NCBI GenBank assembly: GCA_965214085.1
Contig: OZ243937.1
Span: 558,001-622,000, forward strand
From: UBA6055 sp965214085
GTDB lineage: Bacteria > Chloroflexota > Anaerolineae > Aggregatilineales > Phototrophicaceae
Reading direction: 5' to 3'
DNA length: 64,000 bases
In this document: positions 58,320 through 64,000 of the stretch, in pieces
Layout of the letters: each line of letters starts with the position of its first letter
Numbering within the stretch: the first letter of the stretch is position 1
Position numbers and translations under genes: made by a program
Notes under the pieces: model-generated
The model's database searches: none
What the model was told of the DNA's origin: nothing
The model's input: the letters and a program-made list of their open reading frames with translations, nothing else

Positions 58320-59094
58320 GCATTCCCACGGGGTACACGCGGCTTATAGCGCTCGCTTGGCGCTGGCAGTTGACGACTTGACGGTCGCCTATAACGAAAA
58401 GCCGGCGATATGGGATATCGACCTGGCCGTGCCCGAAGGCGTTCTGATGGGCGTGGTTGGGCCCAACGGCGCCGGCAAGAGCACCTTGATCAAAGCCGTG
58501 CTCAACCTGATTCCACGAGCGGCTGGCGCTGTGTCCTTCTACGGCAAGCCCTACGAACGCGCGCGCTCGCTGGTCGGCTATGTACCCCAGCGCGGCAGCG
58601 TCGATTGGGATTTCCCCACTTCGGTGCTGGATGTCGTCACCATGGGGCTCTACGGCAAGCTGGGCTGGTTCCGCCGGCCCGGCAAACGTGAACGCGAGCT
58701 GGCGCTGCATGCTTTGGATCAGGTTGGCTTGCTGGACTTTGCCAATCGGCAGATCAGCCAGCTATCCGGCGGCCAGCAGCAGCGGACGTTCCTGGCCCGC
58801 GCCCTGGTGCAAGACGCGCAAATCTATTTCATGGACGAGCCCTTCGCCGCTGTTGACGCCGTGACCGAAAGCGCCATCGTCGGCATCCTGCAAGCGCTCA
58901 ACAAACGCGGCAAGACCGTCCTGGTCGTCCACCATGACTTGCAGACGGTGGCGCAATACTTCGATTGGGTGACGCTGATTAATGTCGAAGTGATCGCGTC
59001 GGGACTTACGTCCGAGGTTTTCACGCCCCAGAACTTGCGCCGGACTTACGGCGGCCGCGTCTCATACTTGCATGCCGCGAACGGAGGCGCTTGA
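58312..59094 (+). CDS. Metal ABC importer ATPase (ZnuC/MntB-type)
   Basis: The product is 260 residues from ATG 58312; ATG 58300 in frame is the alternative. Walker A GPNGAGKST, signature LSGGQQQRTFLARAL, Walker B IYFMDEPFAAVD, and H-loop VVHHDLQTVAQYF are all present. It powers uptake through the two permeases that follow. It overlaps both neighbours and so is translationally coupled. Confidence 0.93.
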   Translation: MPEHSHGVHAAYSARLALAVDDLTVAYNEKPAIWDIDLAVPEGVLMGVVGPNGAGKSTLIKAVLNLIPRAAGAVSFYGKPYERARSLVGYVPQRGSVDWDFPTSVLDVVTMGLYGKLGWFRRPGKRERELALHALDQVGLLDFANRQISQLSGGQQQRTFLARALVQDAQIYFMDEPFAAVDAVTESAIVGILQALNKRGKTVLVVHHDLQTVAQYFDWVTLINVEVIASGLTSEVFTPQNLRRTYGGRVSYLHAANGGA

Positions 59095-60437
59095 TGGCGC
59101 CGGGCATCGCGCTTTCCTCAGCTGACCGGCGCGTTTGGATTATCATCGGCGCCATGATATTCGCGGGCCTGGTCACCGTTCCCCTTAGCCAGCAAGTCTT
59201 CGGCCTGCGCCTCACCTATACCGTGCGCGTAGTGGCTCTGGGCGGTTCCATCCTCGGCGTCATTAGCGGCGTATTGGGCTGCTTTGCCGTACTGCGTCAG
59301 GAGAGTCTGATGGGCGACGCCCTGTCGCACGCGGCGCTGCCGGGCGTGGCGATTGCCTTCCTGCTGGCGGGCCGCGAATTAAGCTGGCTCTTGATCGGCG
59401 CCGGCATCGCCAGTTGGCTGGGATTGCGTATGGTGGCGGCGATATTAAATACGACCCGCATCAAGCAAGACACCGCGCTGGGCATTGTGCTGGTGTCCTG
59501 GTTCGCCGCTGGCATCGCATTGCTGGCTTACATTCAGTCCCTCCCGGACGCCAGCCAAGCGGGCTTGGATCACTTCATCTTCGGTCAGGCAGCGGCCATC
59601 ATCGAGCGCGACGTGACCCTGGTCAGCGGCGTCGGCTTGGCGGTCTTGCTGGTCATCGCGCTGTTTTGGAAGGAATTCAAACTGGTCACCTTTGACGCGG
59701 AATTCGCGGGCGCCAACGGCTTCCGCGTCGGGTTGATCAATACAGTGCTATCGACGCTGATCGTGATAACGATTGTGCTTGGCTTGCAGTTGGCCGGCGT
59801 GATATTGATGGTGGGCATGCTGATCGCGCCCGGTATCGCCGCTCGTCAATGGACGCGCAAACTGGATCAGATGGTCATCCTGGCAGCTGTCTTTGGCGCA
59901 TTCTCTGGCGGGGTTGGCGCGGTCATCAGCGCCTTGGATAGCGACATCCCCACTGGTCCCATGATCATCGTGGTGGCTTTCAGCCTGGTCTTGCTTTCGA
60001 TCACGCTGGCGCCGGAGCGCGGTCTGCTGTGGCGACGCTTGCGCCAGCGGGCTAACCGCCGCCGTTTCGCCGCGCAAAACACACTGCGGGATATTTACCG
60101 CTACGCCCTGAGCCATGGCGGCGCCGATTCGCTCGCGCCCGCTGACTTTATTCACGGGGTGGGCGATCGCAGCGCCGAGCTTGGCTTGCGCCAACTGCGC
60201 GCGGCCGGGCAGGCAGCGCCCGGCGCCGGCGGCTGGCGGCTGACGGAAGCGGGCATCCAGCAGGCGCGCCACATGGCGCACAACGAGAGGCTCTGGGACA
60301 TGTACCGCCTGTACGGGCATGAACTGGAGCTGCCAATCCTGCAAGAAGTCCGGCAGGTCGATATCGCTTCCGTCTTGCCGGCCGCGGCAGTCCAGCAATT
60401 GGAGCGCAAACTGCGAGAAGCGGATGATAAGGCATGA
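59094..60437 (+). CDS. Metal ABC permease fused to a DtxR-like winged helix
   Basis: The product is 447 residues from ATG 59094 (overlapping the ATPase stop). The first ~310 residues are a ZnuB/MntC-type permease with LMGDALSHAALPGVAIAFLL (~res 63) and about eight helices. The last ~120 residues are cytosolic, absent from plain permeases, and read as a winged helix: RRFAAQNTLRDIYRYALSHG, GLRQLRAAGQ, WRLTEAGIQQARHMAHNERL and then WDMYRLYG, like DtxR/MntR proteins (the MAHNERLWDMYRL part matching their metal-sensing helix). It may sense or bind metal or DNA at the transporter. Confidence 0.88.
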   Translation: MAPGIALSSADRRVWIIIGAMIFAGLVTVPLSQQVFGLRLTYTVRVVALGGSILGVISGVLGCFAVLRQESLMGDALSHAALPGVAIAFLLAGRELSWLLIGAGIASWLGLRMVAAILNTTRIKQDTALGIVLVSWFAAGIALLAYIQSLPDASQAGLDHFIFGQAAAIIERDVTLVSGVGLAVLLVIALFWKEFKLVTFDAEFAGANGFRVGLINTVLSTLIVITIVLGLQLAGVILMVGMLIAPGIAARQWTRKLDQMVILAAVFGAFSGGVGAVISALDSDIPTGPMIIVVAFSLVLLSITLAPERGLLWRRLRQRANRRRFAAQNTLRDIYRYALSHGGADSLAPADFIHGVGDRSAELGLRQLRAAGQAAPGAGGWRLTEAGIQQARHMAHNERLWDMYRLYGHELELPILQEVRQVDIASVLPAAAVQQLERKLREADDKA

Positions 60438-61939
60438 TGCTGCTGGAACGCGGGCTGATCGAATTGCTGCTGAGCATCGTCACGCGTGAGGAGCTGAATG
60501 CCTTCTTGCGTTCTCCGCAGAACACAGCCACTCTGGTCGGCGCTTTGATCGCCGTCTGCGGCGCGCTGCTGGGCACATTCTTGCTGCTGCGCGGCATGTC
60601 TCTGACGAGCGATGCCATCAGCCACACCGTGCTGCTGGGCATTGTGGTCGCCTTCCTGCTGATGACGGAGACCTTCGGCCTGGAAGGCGATACCTCGTCG
60701 CCCTGGCTGATTTTGGGCGCGTCGCTGGCGGGCGTGGCGACGGTCGTGCTGACGGAGATGCTCTACCGCTCAGGGCTGGTCAAGCAGGATGCCGCACTGG
60801 GCTTGGCTTTTCCGCTGCTTTTCGCCATCGCCGTGATCTTGGTGTCGCGTTTTGTCGACGATGTCCACCTGGACGAGGACGCCGTGCTGGTCGGCGAGAT
60901 CGGCCTGGCTTGGGCCAATACCAACAGCCACTGCTTCGACAACTGCGAGTCTGTCACGGTTACGCCCGATCATCCGGCCGCCAAACACACGCGCCAATGT
61001 GTCAACTGCCGCGAGTTGGGCATCAGCCCGCGTGATGAAGGCGCCGAGTTCAAGCGGGTTTGCAGCAACTGCGGCGACTATTCGCCGGCCCAAGCCTACC
61101 GCGCTGGACTGCTGGAGCGCGAACCGCTGCTGGTCTTCTTCCCCAAGTCGATCACGGTGATGCTGCTGATGACGGCGCTGACCCTGGCTTTTGTGCTGCT
61201 ATTCTATAAAGAGCTCAAGCTCTCCACTTTTGACGCTAGCTTGGCGCAGGCCCTCGGTTTGCGACCCGGCTGGCTCAACTACGCGCTGATGATCCTGGTC
61301 AGCCTGGTGGCGGTCGGCGCCTTTGACGCGGTGGGCTCGATTCTGGTGATCGCCTTCTTCATCGTTCCGCCGGCGGCCGCCTACTTGCTGACGGACCGGC
61401 TGTCGCTGATGCTAGTCGCGAGTCCGCTAATTGGCGCGGCCGGCGCCGTCTTCGGCTATGACCTGGCGCGCGGGCAACTATTCGGCGTCCTCCCGCTCAG
61501 CGCTGGCATCGCCGCGTTAAATCGCCTTTTCGGCCTGGAGTTGGTCGAGCGCTGGGATTCGTCCATCAGCGCGTCCATGGTGCTGATGATCTTCGTCTTC
61601 TTTCTGCTGGCTTGGGTATTTTCGCCGCGCTACGGCTTGCTGTCGACCATGATCCGCCGCGCCAACCGCCGCCGCCGCTTTGCCGATCAAGTCGTGCTGG
61701 CGCATATCCACAACCACCAGCATACGGCGCTGCACAAAACGGAATGCCGCATCGACACGCTGCATAACCATTTCCGCTGGCGGCCCAGCAGGATGGGACG
61801 GGTGATGGCGCGGCTGCGAGCGCTGGGTTATGTCCGCGTGGTCACTGGCATCGCCGAGCTGACGGCGCGCGGCGATCGGCAAGTCCAGGCCTTCCGCCAG
61901 ACGATGCTCGAGGCGAATAACATGCCCGACCTCGAATAA
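60434..61939 (+). CDS. Metal ABC permease with zinc-ribbon insert and winged-helix tail
   Basis: The product is 501 residues; typical ZnuB permeases have ~280. Core permease motifs are SLTSDAISHTVLLGIVVAFL (~res 56) and LSTFDASLAQALGLRPGW. Between membrane helices, residues ~165-215 form a Cys-rich insert with C167, C171, C189, C192, C210, C213 (CVNC and CSNC knuckles), like a zinc ribbon. The C-terminus (~405-501) is a second DtxR-like winged helix (RRRFADQVVLAHIHNHQHTA; GRVMARLRALGYVRVV; AELTARGDRQV). It overlaps the previous gene by 4 bases. The operon thus has two dissimilar permeases, probably a heterodimer. Confidence 0.88.
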   Translation: MMLLERGLIELLLSIVTREELNAFLRSPQNTATLVGALIAVCGALLGTFLLLRGMSLTSDAISHTVLLGIVVAFLLMTETFGLEGDTSSPWLILGASLAGVATVVLTEMLYRSGLVKQDAALGLAFPLLFAIAVILVSRFVDDVHLDEDAVLVGEIGLAWANTNSHCFDNCESVTVTPDHPAAKHTRQCVNCRELGISPRDEGAEFKRVCSNCGDYSPAQAYRAGLLEREPLLVFFPKSITVMLLMTALTLAFVLLFYKELKLSTFDASLAQALGLRPGWLNYALMILVSLVAVGAFDAVGSILVIAFFIVPPAAAYLLTDRLSLMLVASPLIGAAGAVFGYDLARGQLFGVLPLSAGIAALNRLFGLELVERWDSSISASMVLMIFVFFLLAWVFSPRYGLLSTMIRRANRRRRFADQVVLAHIHNHQHTALHKTECRIDTLHNHFRWRPSRMGRVMARLRALGYVRVVTGIAELTARGDRQVQAFRQTMLEANNMPDLE

Positions 61940-62015
61940 TGCCGATTCGCTGAAGAGCAGACGGCGCGTTTTGCCGCTAGCATGAAACTCAACAGCAAGT
62001 CCACGAGAGCGCCCC

Positions 62016-63011
62016 ATGATTAGCTTGATCGCGACAGTCCTGAACGAAGGCGAAAGCATCCACGGCTTGCTGCGGTCGATTGAGCGGCAAACGCGGCCGC
62101 CGGATGAGATCGTCATTGTCGACGGCGGCAGCCGCGATGATACCGTCGCGATCATCCGCGGCTATGCAGATCAGTTGCCCTTGCGCCTGCTGATTGAGCC
62201 GGGATTTAACATTAGCCAGGGACGCAACCGCGCCATCAATGCCGCGCGGGGCGACATCATCGCGGTTACGGATGCCGGCGTCCGCCTCAACGATGACTGG
62301 CTGGAGCGTATCACAGAGCCCTTGCGTCAGAGTCCGGCGCTGAATGCGGTTGGTGGTTTCTTTGTCGCCGACGCGCGGACTCCCTTCGAGATCGCCTTAG
62401 GCGCGACCACGCTGCCGCTGGCGCGTGAAATCGACCCAGACTCCTTCCTGCCCAGCAGCCGCAGTATCGCCTTCCGCAAGGCAGCTGCGCTGCGCGTCGG
62501 TCTGTACCCGGAATGGCTCGATTTCTGCGAGGATCTGGTTTTTGATTTGCGCCTGCGCCGCGAAGCCGGCCCCTTCGCCTTTGAGCCGGCGGCGATAGCG
62601 AATGCTCGTCCGCGCTCAACGCTGCGCCAGTATTTCCGCCAATACTACTTCTATGCCCGCGGCGACGGCAAAGCGAATCTCTGGTTCAAGCGGCATCTGG
62701 TCCGCTATGCCACTTATCTGCTCCTGGCGCCGGCGATATTATTGGCGGGCAGCATGATCCACCCGCTGTTGTGGGGCCTGTACATTATGGGCGCGGCTGC
62801 CTACCTGCACGGGCCCTATCGCCGCCTGCCCGCGCTGCTGCGCCGCTCCTCGCTTTTCATCTGGCTGTATTGCATCCTGGCGATTCCCTGGCTCCGATTC
62901 CTGGGCGATATGGCGAAAATGCTGGGCTATCCTGCAGGCTGGCGCTGGCGCTTAGGGCATCATCCGCCCGATTGGCGCAGCGCAGGCCCAGAGGGCAAGG
63001 ACAGGCTGTAA
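62016..63011 (+). CDS. Family 2 glycosyltransferase, membrane-anchored
   Basis: The 331-residue product starts with the GT-A fold MISLIATVLNEGESIHGLLR. It has RQTRPPDEIVIVDGGSRDDT (~res 26), NISQGRNRAINAARGDIIAV with TDAG (~res 80) as the metal-binding stretch, and a late FCEDLVFDLRLRREAGPFAF. Two or three membrane helices follow (~230-300). It should transfer a sugar to a lipid or polysaccharide at the membrane. It lies alone between the metal operon and the regulator gene. Confidence 0.9.
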   Translation: MISLIATVLNEGESIHGLLRSIERQTRPPDEIVIVDGGSRDDTVAIIRGYADQLPLRLLIEPGFNISQGRNRAINAARGDIIAVTDAGVRLNDDWLERITEPLRQSPALNAVGGFFVADARTPFEIALGATTLPLAREIDPDSFLPSSRSIAFRKAAALRVGLYPEWLDFCEDLVFDLRLRREAGPFAFEPAAIANARPRSTLRQYFRQYYFYARGDGKANLWFKRHLVRYATYLLLAPAILLAGSMIHPLLWGLYIMGAAAYLHGPYRRLPALLRRSSLFIWLYCILAIPWLRFLGDMAKMLGYPAGWRWRLGHHPPDWRSAGPEGKDRL

Positions 63012-63101
63012 GACTTTTCAGCCCTATCGTTCGCGTTGTTCGCTCATTCCCGCTGGGGTATACTAACGGGTGAATGTCAATGAGATACTCTGCGCTTATC
63101 T

Positions 63102-63728
63102 ATGGCCAATCGCAAAGAAGGCAGTGAATGGGTCAGCCTGCGCCGCGCTGCTGATATCCTCGGTGTACATCCGGCGACGGTGCGCAATTGGGCCGATAGC
63201 GGCAAGCTGCCTTTTCGGCGCACGGCCGGCAAACATCGCCGCTTCAACATCAAGGACCTGGGCGACTATGCCCAAGCCGGCGGCGACCTGGAGCCAGTCG
63301 AGCTGCAAGTAATCATGCAGAGCGCGCTGGGTCAAACGCGCATGCAGGTGGGCAGCGAACGCCTGGAATCCGCTCCCTGGTACGCCGCCATGAGCGACGA
63401 AAGCAAGCAGTACTTGCGCGAGCAGGGCCGCCGCGTCTTAGAAGCCATGCGCAGTTTCGTCGCCGACGGCGCGCCGGACGAGGGCCTGTCCAGCGCCATC
63501 GCCCTGGGCAAAGACTACGCCGAGCGTTTGATCGCCGACGGCTTAACCCTGCCGCAAGCCACCCGCGGCTTCTACTTCTTCAGCGATTTTGTATTAAATT
63601 CGATCCTGACTTGGTCAGAACTGCGCCAGCCGAGCAATTCCAGCGAATGGTCGACGCTCTTGCGCCAGGTCAATACCTATATGCATGCCATGCAGCTCTC
63701 CATCGTCGAATACTATGAAGAGGATTGA
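63102..63728 (+). CDS. MerR/excisionase-type HTH regulator with helical sensor
   Basis: The product is 208 residues. N-terminal winged helix: WVSLRRAADILGVHPATVRN and WADSGKLPFRRTAGKHRRF (~res 9-50), typical of MerR/excisionase proteins. The C-terminal ~130 residues are helical (GKDYAERLIADGLTLPQATR; FFSDFVLNSILTW) and look like a ligand or dimer domain of the RsbR/GAF-less kind seen in two-component and anti-sigma partners; I cannot name it with certainty. A TATACT (63058) serves as a possible -10. It overlaps dprA by 14 bases. Confidence 0.82.
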   Translation: MANRKEGSEWVSLRRAADILGVHPATVRNWADSGKLPFRRTAGKHRRFNIKDLGDYAQAGGDLEPVELQVIMQSALGQTRMQVGSERLESAPWYAAMSDESKQYLREQGRRVLEAMRSFVADGAPDEGLSSAIALGKDYAERLIADGLTLPQATRGFYFFSDFVLNSILTWSELRQPSNSSEWSTLLRQVNTYMHAMQLSIVEYYEED

Positions 63729-64000
63729 CCTCGACGCGGAAGTCTTTCACATCGCGCTGAGCATGTCGCCCAATATCGGCGCGAAGACCCTCGATAACCT
63801 GCGACAGCATTTCAACGATGACCTGGCGGCGGTTATGGCCGCATCGCCAGGGGAGTTGCAGCGCGTGCGCGGCATCGGGGCGAAAACGGCAGCCGAAATC
63901 AGCCGCATGGACCCGCAGCGGGTGGCTGACCAGATCGCATCCTGGCAGCGGAGCGGCGTCGCCATCGAAACGATTCAGCAGAGCCAGTATCCGGCGTCAT
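63715..64000 (+). CDS. dprA: DNA processing protein DprA, 3' end outside window
   Basis: The first 95 codons are present from ATG 63715, inside the end of the regulator gene. The N-terminus reads HIALSMSPNIGAKTLDNL, VRGIGAKTAAEISRM (a helix-hairpin-helix, ~res 43-58), and ends at IQQSQYP just before the Rossmann-like domain. DprA loads RecA on incoming single strands in transformation. The remainder lies beyond the window. Confidence 0.85.
   Translation, partial: MKRIDLDAEVFHIALSMSPNIGAKTLDNLRQHFNDDLAAVMAASPGELQRVRGIGAKTAAEISRMDPQRVADQIASWQRSGVAIETIQQSQYPAS

Overview
The window is about 58-60% GC and carries bacterial genes at high density. The style fits an uncultured Chloroflexota (Anaerolineae-like) genome: UgpB-type sugar transporters without a local ATPase, DrrAB exporters, lactonase/epimerase pairs, 2TM-domain proteins, and dispersed palindromes with a TGTAGGGGCGA core. 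This assignment comes from gene style only; there is no rRNA in the window.

Layout. 1-15.5 kb is mostly metabolism and transport: a TPR protein (cut at the left edge), tRNA-Gly, patatin phospholipase, glutamine synthetase, glutamine cyclotransferase, a three-gene carbohydrate ABC importer, a MarR regulator with a DrrAB-type ABC exporter, and a lactonase plus epimerase. 14.6-25.3 kb holds hemC-hemD, two small tandem paralogs of unknown function, a large class A penicillin-binding protein, and two tandem UvrD/PcrA-type helicases. 25.3-31 kb is an accessory zone: a wrecked CaiB/BaiF CoA-transferase remnant, a low-GC two-gene unit (NlpC/P60-like plus unknown), ilvD, then a close M.EcoRI homolog overlapping a DUF262-HNH nuclease. 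The last pair looks like a restriction-modification or defence unit and has a poly-G tract in its putative promoter. 31-40.5 kb has a second sugar ABC importer, a DapA-family aldolase, a large FAD/Fe-S oxidoreductase, an acetyltransferase with an acidic tail, and a DUF58 protein.

40.5-43.6 kb is the most unusual stretch. It has four head-to-tail units of small genes (DUF4160 followed by DUF2442). They are separated by near-identical ~150 bp repeats made from the 3' end of the upstream DUF58 gene joined to the 3' end of an SDR gene. The DUF2442 copies are strongly diverged while the repeats are not. Of the DUF4160 copies one is intact, two carry a single in-frame stop, and one is only a C-terminal scrap. 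This resembles a cassette array or an old tandem amplification whose spacers have stayed homogeneous.

43.6-56.5 kb contains an SDR, a Rieske oxygenase, a MITE-like element, a run of membrane proteins built from duplicated 2TM domains, a second pair of paralogous membrane-anchored proteins, and several secreted proteins (LysM, PPC repeats, SdrD-B-like, alginate-lyase-like). The 814-residue LysM protein has a 14-base poly-C tract in its apparent N-terminal coding region. At its present length this puts the best start codon out of frame, which suggests phase variation or an assembly slip. 57-62 kb is a Mn/Zn/Fe-type ABC operon (binding protein, ATPase, two permeases) preceded by a DtxR/MntR-like operator. 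Both permeases end in DtxR-like winged helices and one carries a zinc-ribbon insert. The window ends with a glycosyltransferase, a MerR/excisionase-type regulator, and the start of dprA.
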